From Cricetomys ansorgei (lineage: Eukaryota; Chordata; Mammalia; Rodentia; Nesomyidae), in NCBI GenBank assembly GCA_026225945.1, contig JAMJFZ010001228.1, positions 2,733,501-2,797,500 on the forward strand: a stretch of 64,000 bases of DNA. Reading direction: 5' to 3'. The stretch's first letter is position 1. Each line of letters opens with the position of its first letter. The notes beneath the pieces were generated by a model. That model worked only from the letters and a program-made list of their open reading frames with translations. It was not told where the DNA came from and searched no databases. The position numbers were made by a program, and so were the translations under genes. This document shows positions 10,016-21,045 of the stretch, piece by piece.

Positions 10016-12937
10016 GTCACACAACAATATGTTTCTGCCTTATTTCTCAAAATTGCACTTACACTTTCCATTCAGAGGATGAGTGGTCCATTGAACGGTA
10101 TTTGGCACCCCAAAGGCAGACAGATTCACTCACTGTATTGAGATGCACTATGCATGGTGGAAGAAATTTTTGGTTCATAGCTCCTGTCTACCTACCTTCT
10201 TAGCTCACACCTGAACTCTGAGTCTTCTAATTCCACGTGTGGGTCTTAATAAGTCCTCACTTGCTTAATAAGTCCTCATTGTTCTTCAGTCCACAGAGAG
10301 CCTTTTTCCCATAAGGTCCCTCAATCATTTGTGTGAATGGAACTCTTTCGGATTTCAGCAATGTACCTGTGCATTTCAGCATCTGCAACAGAAATACTGT
10401 TCAAGGTAACCATAGTATCCAAATTACAAGTACTTTTATTGGTAGGGCTACTCTTCTCTACCAAGGAGCATTTGAACTCTTGCCTTGGTGTGAAAAGAAA
10501 CTGGCCTTGTGTGGATGCTCCTGAAACACGTGAGCTCTGTTCATTTCCGTAATCTCATGAGTTTTGTTTACTTTCTGGTTGTTTGCTTCTTTAGCTCTGA
10601 GGTCATTGGTATGTGAAGGGACTCTCAAGTGTCAGTAACTGTAACTATCATCACATAACAATTTTGAATCTTATTCAAAACTGAGCAAAACAGATGTACC
10701 AGATATACCTCTTCCTATACTGTTATGCTCTTGGTACAGTCACTAGGAGCAGGCTGCACACTGTGGCCGTCTAGTTCCAATTCCTTAATTATAATGCTTC
10801 ATTTGTTTATATTACATTCTCAACAATGGCCATGTAGCTATTATGATTAGGTAATGTTAATAGAACAATACAGGAAATATGGTCCGTTTCCCAGCAGGAA
10901 ACCGGTTTTCCAATTAAGATGGAGAAGTTGGAAGATGGAGAAAGACTGCCCAAGATGCCCCTTTGATGACCACCATGAAGAACACTATCATGATCTGGGG
11001 AACATGGTGTCTGGGTGGATCCCAGCTGCCAAGTGTTCAAGCTAGAATACATAAGTGTGTGTCAGAGGCTAACAGCACAGGTGACTAAAGCATCAGTCAG
11101 CACTCCTACAAGAGAACTAGAAGGAAGCAAACTTGTGTGAATCAAGTTTAAGGAATCCATTCATGAAGATTTGGTCATTAAAGTCAACACTAAAAGCAAG
11201 GCTCAGCTAGGACTAACCACAAGGATTCCTCTCCTCCAGCCCTCCCTGTAAGCATATGCCAACATGGTCACCCTGGCCCCTCCTAGGTACAAAGGACACT
11301 AAATAGCAAAAAGAAGAGGCTAATCTGGCTAGAGTGAGCCAGAGACATGAGTAGAGGGGGTCCCTATATTTCCCTATGCAAAAAATAGCTTGCAACCTAA
11401 AGGGTTTTGGAGAGAGGGGAAGCAAGGAGGACCTCAGGGTATTGGAAACTGAAATCCAAACAGAAAAGAGAAATCATCTTTACCAGAAGCAACCCAAGCC
11501 AGGGCTCTGGAGAGCTAAGAATAAATACTACCTGACTCTACAAATACTGGACTGGCACAAGGAAAGAACAAAAATAGCATTCAAGAGCTTACATACAGAT
11601 GATCAGGAGCATGAATTCCGTTAAGTTGAGGCTATAAACTAGTGTCATATAATTGGAATATGAAAGTTCATTTTTACATGTCTCTTACAGATGCCAATGA
11701 GCAGAGTCCAAAATTGAATCTCTGAAACTCTTTTATTCAGAGTTGGCAATCTAAGAATGCAGTAGAACAACCCCCCACGTACCCCCACAGACAAGTCTGC
11801 CTTGCATCTCATCTCCTGCCAGCAGGTTAGATAGGCAGAAGAGGAAAGGGAGTGGGGAAAGGCACTCAGTTGCTTCAGAGCTCAGACTTGCTTATCTGGT
11901 CAGCACATCTGAGAACTGTGAGATCTGTGCCTCTTTCATTATCACCCTTTCCTTGCAAACTTTCCTCATTCCCTGGATGTCTGGGCTCAGAACTTCTTGA
12001 AATGCTGAGTCTAGTTAGCCTCTGCTGGTATCAACCTCATATTCCTCCAGGGTCATAGGAGGTGGGTGGAGGTGGGACACAGAACAAACCAATCCTTAAT
12101 GGTGAGTATGTGCTGAGCTGGTAATAACGTGTGCATGCTGATTATTTACTACAATGCAAGAACACAAATGAATCTCTATAATACAAAAATCTGGAGTACT
12201 CCTGTCCACCCCTACTGTCCCCAATCAGTTCAGAACCAGGATGGCAAGCAAAGATGCATCATGGAAAGAAGCATCCAGCACTGGGGAGTATCTGATACTG
12301 TGTGACATCTCCAAGGATGGATGTGGGGAATTTGGGGCTGTGGTTGAGCAGCTGGAGTTCTTAATTCCCCACTGTTGCCACAGGATGCAATGCAGATGGC
12401 AGTCAGAAGTAAATCAAGCCAGCTTTCAGTACTAAGGTTGAGCTGATTCGTTGATGTTTTATCATTACACATAACAGCCTCCTGTGATGCTAGAGTCCCA
12501 GATCTGATGGCGCTGTCTCAGTCTCTGACAATCATGGTAAAGGTGTAACATCCACCTCACTTCCGCTCGACTTTCTATGGCCCATCCCCTGTGGCTCCTC
12601 TTCAAGCCAGACTTTAACTTCAGTGAGGCAACCCATAAGTCGATGTCCATCTTCTACCTTATTAATAAAGAAATAGTAGGGGTAAGGCACGAGACCATCT
12701 GTGGTGTTCTGAAAACAAGCACATCAGATTTTTGGAGTATAGGGGATTGTCAAGGCACACTCACAATAAAGCCAACTGGCCTTAGACTAGTCTTTCCATT
12801 TTACCTAATTCTTTTTTTCCTTCCAAAGCTCTTCCCACCCTTTTTATTCTTTTCTAACACATTTTTTTTATCTTTAAGAAAACTAATAAGTGGTTCTCAG
12901 TCTCTTCATCTCTTCATCATTCATCCGAGCAGTCAAA
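10016..12937. other. Repeat-poor block (2.9 kb)
   Basis: No named repeat is recognised. Several 60-130-codon frames occur, the longest at 12577-12966, but it runs into a pyrimidine-rich stretch and no coding motif appears. Real exons cannot be excluded by eye. Confidence 0.35.
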
Positions 12938-13231
12938 TGAAGCTGGGACGATGGATAAATCAGTAAGGTGCTTGCCTTACAAGCATGAGGACTTGGGTTC
13001 AATGCTCAAAACCCACATAAAAATCCAGGCATAGTGGCACCTGCTTAATCATCCCAAAGATGGCAAGGTAAGAAGAGGTGGAGACTGGAAGGTCACTGGC
13101 CAGCTGGTTTAGCCTACATGGCAAAGGTACAGGTAAGTGGAAGACCATATCTCAGAGAAAATGTGGAGAGTACCCAAGGAAGACATCTGACCACATGCAT
13201 GTATGCACCCACAGACACACATGAACATACA
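12938..13231 (+). mobile_element. B4 SINE
   Basis: GAAGCTGGGACGATGGATAA, TAAGGTGCTTGCCTTACAAG, CATGAGGACTTGGGTTCAAT and CCCACATAAAAATCCAGGC, then a B1-like half and a GACATCTGACCACATGCATG tail. The order is full B4 (ID part first). Confidence 0.85.
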
Positions 13232-13238
13232 TGTAGAC

Positions 13239-13388
13239 TAGGGGCTGAAGAGCATGTGCTGCTCCATCAGAGGACTCAAATTTCATTTCCAGGGCCCAGG
13301 CTGGCTGCTCACAACCACTTGTTACCCCAGCTCTTGAGGATCTGATGCCTTCTCCTGGGCATCAGCATATACCTGCACACACACGCGT

Positions 13389-13431
<43 letters not shown>

Positions 13432-13462
13432 AATAAAAATAAATCTTTTTAAAAAAAATAAT
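13239..13462 (+). mobile_element. B3/B2-type SINE with AC tail
   Basis: GGGGCTGAAGAGCATGTGCT, CAGAGGACTCAAATTTCATT, CTGCTCACAACCACTTG, GGATCTGATGCCTTCTCCTG, an (AC)n array, then AAATAAAAATAAATCTTTT. It sits directly behind the B4 copy in the same orientation. Confidence 0.9.
13391..13427. repeat. (AC)n microsatellite in SINE tail
   Basis: About 18 AC units, preceded by ACACGCGTGC, inside the B3/B2 tail. Confidence 0.97.
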
Positions 13463-14346
13463 CTAATGACCACCATATTTCACAGAAACACCCTTCCCCC
13501 AAGTGTTCACAGTCTGTCTCTTCTGCAGAGGGTTTGATGGTTTTGCTGATTAACGAAAATGGTAGTAACTACCCGACAATGTCATTTGGAAGTTAAGTGG
13601 GAAAGCCAATTGTGCATTATGAATCTGAAATTACTTTCATTGGGATGCTCTGGAATGGAATTATCAAGGCTTTCTTTAATTAATTTGGTAGAGAAGTTTA
13701 TTGTGTGGAGCTTCTGGGATGACGCGCAGACTCTGATAAGAAAGGCAGACTGCTGCCATTTGAGTGCTTAAACTCTTGAGCCCCGTGGTCCAGAGAAGTG
13801 TCCCACACATACCCGTGTCGTTGCCTGGCAACTCACAAATGGACTCCGTTGCAGGTGGCAGGGGAAAGGAAGGCCCACAGATAGCTCCCTCCCTCATGGT
13901 ACTCATCACCTGTGTATGAGTCTATTGCGCAGGCACGTTGAATGTGAATGCCAATGGGCTTCGTCAGCCTACCAAAGGAGTTAGAAAATGCAGGAAAGTA
14001 ACTTAATAAGTAAATTAAAGGGATTAAAAAATGTGAAAGGAACTCAATATGGAGGCTGCACTCTTGATGTGTGTGTGTAGGGGGTGGGAGGAATCCACAT
14101 TCTTAAGATTGAAAAATCCATTTCTTTCTTTAAAATGATAATTTTCACCTCATGGTAGAGAGACAATGAATCGCTCTGATACATCAGACTTTGCTTCACA
14201 GCCCTGCTCGGAGCACACCACACTGACAGAGCACTTAGGGGTGGGGGAGGGCAGAGCATCTCCATTCAATCTGTAGTACTGGGCCCAGTGCTCTTCGAAG
14301 ATGCTTCATAATTTTCAAGAATTCCCTCAAAATGTGCTTCCTGGGT
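13463..14346. other. Repeat-poor stretch
   Basis: No repeat family recognised. An open frame at 13559-13771 and its minus-strand counterpart have no coding support. Confidence 0.4.
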
Positions 14347-14878
14347 CTGTGGAGACAGCTTAGTAGATGAGAGGGCTCACTGCCCAAGCATGAGGAACCT
14401 GAGTTTAGATCTCCCAGACCCACATCAAAAAACCAGGCACGGCCTTGCTCCCATATGTATCCTTAGTACTGTGAGGGCCAGAGACAGGAATTACTGGGGT
14501 TTGATGGTCATCACTCTACCCCAATGGTTCTCAACTTTCCTAATGCCGCTGTGACCGTTTAATATAGTTCCTCATGTTGTGTTGACCCCATGACCATAAA
14601 ATTATTTTCATTGCTACTTCATAACTATAATTTTCTACTGTTATGAATCGTAATGTAAGTATCTGATATGCAGATGGTTTTAGGCAACCCCTATGAAAGG
14701 GTCTTTCCACCCCAAAGGGGTTGCGACTCACAGGTTGAGAACTGCTGTACTCTAGCTCCAAGCTCAGTGAGAAACTCAAGGTGATAAGACAGAGAATGAC
14801 AGAACAAGATGTTCAGTGTCCTCCTCTGACTCCTACGGATGTGCATGGGCACACGCGCACAGAAGTGCACATACACCA
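14347..14878 (+). mobile_element. B4 SINE split by a DNA transposon
   Basis: The left half (14347-14519) has CTGTGGAGACAGCTTAGTAG, AAGCATGAGGAACCTGAG, a CAGACCCACAT block and TACTGGGGTTTGATGG. The right half (14748-14878) resumes with CTCTAGCTCCAAGCTCAGTG, TCCTCCTCTGACTCC and a CACACGCGCACAG tail. Joined, they read as one B4 in correct order. The URR1 element lies between. Confidence 0.8.
14520..14747. mobile_element. URR1-type hAT-Charlie MITE
   Basis: The ends are inverted repeats: AATGGTTCTCAACTT at the left and AGGTTGAGAACTGCTG at the right. The interior shows family segments: CCCATGACCATAAAATTATT, TTCATTGCTACTTCATAACT, TATCTGATATGCAGATGG and CCCAAAGGGGTTGCGACTC. URR1 is a non-autonomous rodent DNA transposon that moved with a hAT transposase. 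Likely target duplications are CACTCTAC (14512-14519) and TACTCTAG (14748-14755), identical over six central bases and near the hAT-Charlie preference TCTAGA. Confidence 0.88.
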
Positions 14879-15049
14879 CACAATACACTCAAACACACTT
14901 TCTACTATGGGGAATTTATAATAATACTTCCAAGAATATTTGGACACTCACTTTGCTTTAAATTTTTTTCTAACTTTTTATCAAGTTAACACTTGTTCTG
15001 TTTTGCATATGTGAATGAGAATTCCTGGAAGGAAGCAGTGCCTGAGAAC

Positions 15050-16000
15050 GCTGACTGCTTTGAACTGCAGTGATATGGAGAGGTAGGAATGTTGCAAATC
15101 CAGAGTCAAATTATCTTGGGGTGTATTTAGCACCCCCTAATAGCCATTTATCATCATCATCTGTACATAGCCTAACACCGTTGGCAACCATTGTGTAAGT
15201 TCTTTGAAGTATATGATCAGATCTCTAGTTTCCACCAATCAAAGAGCTAGCAATATTAGCAAATAGCGTCTGAAGGCTATAGTAGATATTCCCAACTTTA
15301 CTTTAACTGCCTACCTGATGTTTCCACCAATGTATTTGAAAGATGTGCTGCCTTATGACTTGAGGAGGAATAGGCCTGTGTGAAAGCTAGGCATGGTTCA
15401 TATTCCAAGGGTCTACATTCAGAGGCCTGTGTAGTTTGGATGGAATGTAGACACACCTTTAATCCCAGTATTCAGAAGGCAGTGGTGGTCCACACCTTTA
15501 ATCCCTGACAGAAACAGAGTGTGGAAGCAGACACAGGAGGCAGAGTTCAGAAGGAGTTAGAGTCAGTTAGTTACAGAAGAGTAAGTTACAGCAGGCAGAA
15601 TGGGGCAGTGAGAACTCACAGAGACACAGATACAGTCTAAAGAATCAGGTTAGTTCAACCAGCTCTGAGTTCAGAGGGAGCTAGTCAGGGTGGCTCAGTC
15701 AGCAGTAAGTCTTGGAGGTTAAGTAGATTATACAGAGACTGAAAAGCTCTGAGGCTCCAGGCTAGAACTGGTGATGGAATTAGGAAAAGAATAAATGTTT
15801 CTGAATCCAAATCAATGTCTACATCTGGTGAATATACGTCTATAATGACTTTCTTTTTTCTGTTACTACAAAAAGTTCATGAAACTGCTACCACCATGGA
15901 CATGTTATTTGGGGTCACCTAAATCTGTATTCCTGAGCCATCGTCACTTGTACTTGGCTCCAGAATAAACTCATCTTCCATTGAGGGGAAAGCTGTTTTT
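15050..16000 (+). mobile_element. Unclassified LTR-like repeat, split copy
   Basis: Segments before and after an insertion align in order with 41000-41405: ATCCAGAGTCAAATTATCTT, AACTGCCTACCTGATGTTTC, TTATTTGGGGTCACC, TTGGCTCCAGAATAAACTC. The late AATAAACTC fits a polyadenylation signal near an LTR end. The family is not named. A ~400-bp segment interrupts it. Confidence 0.5.
15419..15816 (+). mobile_element. Insertion inside the LTR-like repeat
   Basis: This ~400 bp is absent from the partner copy at 41000-41405. It is bounded by the direct repeat GTCTACAT at 15411-15418 and 15817-15824, as expected for a target duplication. It begins with two B1-like starts (CACACCTTTAATCCC at about 15452 and 15490), then a long GA/CAG-rich segment not recognised as B1. 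It may be a composite SINE or a rodent repeat I do not know. Confidence 0.45.
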
Positions 16001-16200
16001 TCTGCTAGTAATATATCACTTCAATCTTTGACATAAAAATGCTAAAGGTTTTACAAATTTGCTGTAAATGGGGGACTTTGAGAGGCTGAATCTGTGAGAA
16101 CATAGTGAGAGATTTTTCATGCTCACAGCTGTCATCAATACCTTCCAATGAAGGCTGGAGCGGACAGCCACAACACATAACAAAACCCCTTTGGAGCCTT

Positions 16201-16405
16201 ATGTGATGGCACAGGCCTGAAGTCACAGTTACACCAAAGCTTAGTCAGAGGGATTTCAAGTTTGTGGCCAGACTGGGCAATTTAGTCAGACCCTGTCTAA
16301 AAATAAAACACAAAAAGGCGTAGGAGGGTAGCTGAGTGGAAGGTCACTTGTCTACCACACTTAAGGCCCCAGATTTGATTCCCAATACCATACATTTAAA
16401 CAAAT
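16201..16405 (+). mobile_element. ID_B1-type SINE (B1-like then ID)
   Basis: The first half is B1-like: GATGGCACAGGCCTGAAGTC, GTTTGTGGCCAGACTGGGCA, CAGACCCTGTCTAAAAATAA. The second half is ID-like: GTAGGAGGGTAGCTGAGTGG, CTTAAGGCCCCAGATTTGAT, TCCCAATACCAT. The order is the reverse of B4. Confidence 0.7.
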
Positions 16406-16410
16406 AAATA

Positions 16411-16575
16411 GTCCGGTGTTGGTGGTGTGCATATCTTTAGTACAAGCACTAGGGAGGAAGAGGCAGGCAGATCTCTGTGAGTTCGAGGCCAGCCTGGTTT
16501 ACAGAATCAGTTCTAGGACAGCCTGTCCTGACAGAGAAACCCTGTCTCAAAAAACAAAAAACAAAACAACAACAA
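16411..16575 (+). mobile_element. B1 SINE, near full length
   Basis: GTCCGGTGTTGGTGGTGTGC, then GAGGCAGGCAGATCTCTGTG, AGTTCGAGGCCAGCCTGG and GAGAAACCCTGTCTCAAAAA with an A-rich tail. It includes the extra internal segment typical of muroid B1. The variant GATCTCTGTGAGTTCG is the rat/cricetid-like form rather than the usual mouse one. Confidence 0.93.
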
Positions 16576-16617
16576 AAAAATAAATAAATTAAATTTTTAA
16601 AAAAGCCCAAAAAGAAA

Positions 16618-16650
16618 GTAAGTAAGTAAGTAAATAAATAAATAAATAAG
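16618..16650. repeat. (TAAG)/(TAAA) tetranucleotide repeat
   Basis: Four TAAG units followed by five TAAA units between a SINE tail and the next SINE. Confidence 0.9.
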
Positions 16651-16654
16651 ATTT

Positions 16655-16796
16655 TGAGGGACTAGTGAGATGGCTCAGCGGGTAATCATGCCTACCACTA
16701 AGTCTAGTAACTTGAGTTCAATCCCCAAGACCCACATGGTGGAAGGAGAGAACCAACTCCTGCATGTTGTCCTCTTATCTCCACAAGTATGCTTTG

Positions 16797-16834
<38 letters not shown>

Positions 16835-16880
16835 ATTTACACAAACACAAGTTAAAATATTTTTTAAATCTGTAAGCAAA
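16655..16880 (+). mobile_element. RSINE1-type SINE with TG tail
   Basis: GGGACTAGTGAGATGGCTCA, GTCTAGTAACTTGAGTTCAA, CCCACATGGTGGAAGGAGAG, AACCAACTCCTGCATG and TTGTCCTCTTATCTCCAC, then a (TG)n array at 16799-16832. The GGTGGAAGGAGAG block separates this type from B2/B3. Confidence 0.85.
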
Positions 16881-17375
16881 CACATTTTAAAAAAGAATGT
16901 TTAGGGCATATCTGGAGTCCAGATCAGAGCTTGGGGAAGGGACCCTAGAGCCCTTCCACCTGCCTTCCCTTCCCATCCCTCTGAGAGAGGAGCTATGTAG
17001 AAGGGCAAAACAAATTATTCTACAGTCCTAGTGTGGGAGACTGTTAGGCAGAGCCAGCCCAGTGTGCAAAGCTCCTCCATTTTGGGAGGGCTGTGATGAC
17101 TCCCATAAGTAGCACTTTGGTTTCCAGAACTACAGTAACCTGTTTCTCTAGATTCTTGCCTCATAGCCTTAAATCTTAGTAATGGCTGATGACAGAGATG
17201 TTTATCCATCACTGAAATTCTTCAATTTGCCACTCCCTGGCTACCCTGAGCAACAGCCAACCAGGATCTAAAAAAGAAAGCATTAATATTCCTTCTCACC
17301 CTTCTTTCTGTCCTGTAATTACCCCAGTGTGTAGGCTCTCATTCTCACACTTCTGTAGGTTTTTACTCCCAATTA
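16881..17375. other. Stretch without recognised feature
   Basis: No repeat, RNA or exon signal recognised over about 500 bp. Confidence 0.4.
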
Positions 17376-17600
17376 AAGGTCTGTACTGCCAGAGTTGGAG
17401 AGCTAATTCAGTGGTTAAAAGCACTACCTGTTTTTTCCAGAGGACCTGGATTCAATTCCCAGCATCCATATTGTGAATCACAACCATCAGTACTCCAGTT
17501 CCAGAGGATCTAATGCCTTCTTCTGACTTCCTGCAGCATACATGCAGGCAAAACACTCATGCGAAAAAAATAAACATTTTTAAGGTCTGTACTGTCAGAG
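17376..17600 (+). mobile_element. B3/B2-type SINE with intact target duplication
   Basis: The body (17395-17581) has TTGGAGAGCTAATTCAGTGG, CAGAGGACCTGGATTCAATT, CCCAGCATCCATATTG, CCAGAGGATCTAATGCC and an AAATAAACATTTTT tail. It is flanked by AAGGTCTGTACTGCCAGAG (17376-17394) and AAGGTCTGTACTGTCAGAG (17582-17600), 18 of 19 identical. This is the direct mark of L1-driven retroposition. Confidence 0.95.
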
Positions 17601-18282
17601 AGTTGCTGGGTCTCTACTCTGTCTTTTCTCTCTGTTGACCTCACAGAGAGCAGAATATGCCTCCTTGACAAAAAGAATTTTTTTTGTGCTAAGCATGTTG
17701 AGAAACCGTGGATTCAGAAGTGACTGACTACAGATTAGAAGTTACCTTTTTTAAGAAAAATCTCAATCTTTGGAATCAATCTCCATGTACAGAGGTGTCT
17801 CTCTTCTGCACTGAGAACAGAGTGAATATGCTAGAATCACAGCAGCGATAACTCAGAGGTGCTCACGGGTGGAGAGGGCCATGGAGGATGTGTACAGCAA
17901 ACTCCCTCATTGGCTGTGCCTTTTCTAGATGATTCCTGTTACCACATTCATCTTTGTTTCTGCAGGCAAGTCTTTAAGACCTGGGTTGCCTTTAGGGTAG
18001 AGCACTTGCCATGCAAGCGCAGCTGTGACTTCTGTTTCCACATGCACAAAAATCACCTATCCACCTCTTCCTTCAGTATCCACTAGAGATTGGTAGCTTG
18101 GTTCCAGGACAACCTGGGTTCAGGTTCCTTAACAGAAGATTCTTTATAGTTTTTCCAGTTACCCATGTATTTATATAAACTCCAGAGGACTTAGAAGAAT
18201 ATATTATACAATGCAAGTGTCACATAAATATGTGTTGCGGTGCATTGACTGAGCAATAATGGCAGCAGAGAGTCTGTACCTG
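17601..18282. other. Stretch without recognised feature
   Basis: No repeat family named. A 75-codon frame at 17859-18086 has no support. Confidence 0.4.
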
Positions 18283-18803
18283 TGGTGATCATTGGCTTGA
18301 GTGGCTCTAGATTCAACTATGAGACAGATTTCTAGGTGCATCTATGAGGGCATTTCTGGAAGGAGTGAGGGGTGAGGCTCCCTCACAGTGGGCAGCACCA
18401 CTCAGCAGTATCAGATATAACGAAGTCTGAGAGAAAAACTGTTGCATTTTCCCTCCTGCCTTCGCTTCTTACAAATGAATGCATCTATGCTGCTCCTGCT
18501 GCCTCCTTCGCTGACATCAGATCTCAGCATCTTTCACTTAACAACTCGGACTGAAGGCCAGCAGTAGTCCAGGAGCCCCCTCCCCTTGCCCTTCCACTAC
18601 CACCCCTGTTCCTTCAGTACCAGACCAGGAGTACTGAGGCATCCAGCCCTGTAGTCTGAGAGGCTACTGGGTTCTCAGCTTCTCCAGAATGAGATAGCCA
18701 CTGTTGGACTACCCAACCCCTATACTGTAAGCCTAATGAATTCCCTTTGTAATATATATTCAGTCTTTTGGTTCTGTTTCTCTAGAGAACCCTGACTAAC
18801 ACG
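18283..18803 (+). mobile_element. Old ERVL LTR (MLT2-like)
   Basis: Its 3' end reads TTCAGTCTTTTGGTTCTGTT, TCTCTAGAGAACCCTGACTA, ACAC, the signature end of MLT2-type ERVL LTRs. Upstream are GGCTCCCTCACAGTGGGCAG and GAGGCTACTGGGTTCTCAGC. A related copy is the outer element at 49721-50618. The start is approximate. Confidence 0.65.
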
Positions 18804-19612
18804 TACATGTTGATTCAACTCTCTTTCCCCAAATGTTTCCTAGCATAGGTTGTTGGATTCACAGAAGCAGAACACCGAGATGAACTGCAAATGCCCTCAT
18901 TTCTCCGGGTGTCTCCCTTATGCTTTAAGACAGACAAGCTAGTAAACATCTGTTTGTTGTTCTCTTGTTAATCTGTCTTTTGTTAGAGCAATTTGTCTAA
19001 GTAAGAGCTCAGAGCAGTAGATGAAAAATTACTCTCTGCGGTTCCAAACCATTGAGCCAGTCCAGGGATTTTCAAGCTTTCCTATAAAGAGCAGCTAGAG
19101 AATAGTTTAAGCTTTGCAGACCAAGAGACAAAATTGAGACTATTATGTGGGTACTGATGTGCCAATTTGAAATGTAACCATTCACAAATGTAAAAATCAT
19201 TCTTAATTGATGGACCATACAAAAGTAGATGGAACAAAAAGACAAATACTGTCTAATTCCCTTTATATGAGATATGTACAATAGTCAGAGACACAGAGAA
19301 AAAAATAGAATTGTCGTTGCTGGGAGCCGCAAGCTGAGGGAAATAGGGAGTTATTGTCCAATGTCTACAGAGGCTCAGTTTTGCAAGATGAAAGCAGTTC
19401 CGGGAATGGATGGTGACGATGGTTTCACAACAATAGGAATGCATTTAAGACTGGTGCACTGTACCCTTGGACACTGTTAGAATGGTAAATGTGATGGCAT
19501 ATATATTTTAAAACAAACATTTTAAGAATAAGAATAGAAGGCCATATTTGTAGTTGACAGTATCTTGCCCCTCTAGGAAATTGAGAACCATATGTGTCTG
19601 CAAAAATGATGA
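18804..19612. other. Stretch without recognised feature
   Basis: About 800 bp of AT-leaning sequence with no repeat family or exon recognised. Confidence 0.4.
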
Positions 19613-19860
19613 AGGAAGAGGCTGTGGAGATGGCCCAACAGGTGCTGAACAGGAGTGAAGAGACACAGCTCATTTGCTGAACAGGAGTGAACAGACACAG
19701 CTCATTTGCTGAACAGGAGCAAAGATCGGAGAGTGGGCACTCAGAGTCCACATAAAAATCTAGGCATGTATCACATGCTCATTATCCCCAGTGCTAGGAG
19801 GCAGAGATAGGAAGATCTCTGGGGCTTACTGGCCTGCCCTTAAGAAACAATGTCTGAAGG
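19613..19860 (+). mobile_element. B4 SINE with internal 32-bp tandem repeat
   Basis: GAGGCTGTGGAGATGGCCCA opens the ID part. CACATAAAAATCTAGGCATG, GAGGCAGAGATAGGAAGATC and TCTGGGGCTTACTGGCC follow as the B1-like part. Between them a 32-bp unit is repeated 2.6 times (19643-19727). Confidence 0.75.
19643..19727. repeat. 32-bp tandem repeat, 2.6 copies
   Basis: Units at 19643-19674, 19675-19706 and partial 19707-19727, each starting TGCTGAACAGGAG. Units one and two differ at one base (GAAGAG versus GAACAG). The near identity implies a recent duplication. Confidence 0.95.
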
Positions 19861-19907
19861 AGGAAGAAGAAGAGGTGGAGGAAGAGGAGGAGCAGGAGGT
19901 AGAAAAG

Positions 19908-20020
19908 CTGGGCATGGTGGTGCATGTTTTTAATCCCAGCAGTTGGGAGGCAGAGGCATGTGGGTCCCTGTGAGTTCCAGGCCAGGTAGGGCTGCATGGT
20001 GAGACCAGGTCTTAAAAGAA
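19908..20020 (+). mobile_element. B1 SINE, 3' shortened
   Basis: GCTGGGCATGGTGGTGCATG, TTAATCCCAGCAGTTGGGAG, GCAGAGGCATGTGGGTCC and GTGAGTTCCAGGCC, then a divergent end AGACCAGGTCTTAAAAG. Confidence 0.9.
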
Positions 20021-20614
20021 AAAGTAGAGAATGATTTAGGAAGTCATCTTATCTGTTTCTTCACACATGTGCACAGTCACACACAGTGAAGAAACATATT
20101 CTAACTGAAATTGAAGTATCAGGGTGAAGAGTAAAATACGTCATTCTCTTGTGTCTGTTCAAATCAGACTTAAACGCTTGCAGTTTCCCTAGACCAGAGT
20201 CTCTTTTATAAAAGGGACCAGGTGAGTTCACAGCTCTTCTGGAGTACACTCTAGCCCTCGTTTTTCCTACCTCACCCTTCCTTCTTCTCCTCTCTCGGTA
20301 ACTTCTTGTCATTTTACTCCCCTTTCCTCTTGTCCCTGATCTGCCTTTTCCATGGTCATAGACTTCCACAGAGGAGTGCCCCGCCCCCTGTGCCAAGGTG
20401 CCAGGGACAGTGCTAACTGCTGGCTCAAGTCAAATTCCCAGCTTGGACATTACTCATTTTGAGACTCTATAGAGTACTGGCCATGTCATTTTATCTGTCG
20501 GTGGAGGTAACACCAGGCTACAAACCAAGCAAACCTTTGTTGACAGCTCCGCTGTGCAAGGTGGCATACTAGCGCTTAAGGCAGGGTTTCTAATCCTCTA
20601 ACTTTTCAAAATTG
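20021..20614. other. Mostly unassigned; possible MIR debris
   Basis: Nothing firm. At about 20418-20575, AATTCCCAGCTTGGACATTA, GTCATTTTATCTGTCGG and CTGTGCAAGGTGGCATACTA weakly recall MIR pieces. A 111-codon minus frame at 20061-20396 is Lys/Arg-rich without a recognised motif. Confidence 0.3.
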
Positions 20615-20815
20615 TATCTGGTTTGCTTATGTGTATGTCTGTACCCCATGTGCATGTCAGGTGCCCATAGAGGACAAAGCTGGGCATCAGATCCCCTAGA
20701 ACTGGAGTTACAGGGGTTTGTAAGCTGCTATATGGGTACTGGAAACTGAACCTGGGTCCTCTGGAAAAGCAGCCAGTGCTCATAAGTGCCAAGCCATCTC
20801 TCCTTCCCCTTTCTA
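20615..20815 (-). mobile_element. B3-type SINE, minus strand
   Basis: Reversed order: TATGTGTATGTCTGTACCCC, GGTGCCCATAGAGGACAAAG, CAGATCCCCTAGAACTGGAG, CTGAACCTGGGTCCTCTGG and GCCAAGCCATCTCTCC. Confidence 0.92.
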
Positions 20816-21045
20816 ATTCTTCTAACACTGCCTGCAAAGCCCCAAAGTGAACCTGGCCCCTTTGATACCAATGGCTTTCTACTCAAGTCTCAGATTCATT
20901 CACTATTTCTTGTAGGAACTTGGGCCTAAGCCCACTGAGTCTGTTTGCATATTACAAACAGAGGTGATACCTAATCCACAAGGAATAAATTATAAACAGA
21001 TGTTGAGTTTTAGCATGGTGCTAACATTGCATTAGAAGTGGATAC

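Noticed and set aside
12888..12905. Second URR1 end suggested by GTGGTTCTCAGTC
   Set aside because: Only about a dozen bases resemble the terminal repeat, with no interior and no second end.
20375..20400. Second CTCF-like string near CCGCCCCCTGTGCCA
   Set aside because: It needs a two-base deletion to fit the consensus and lacks the flanking match, so it was not called.
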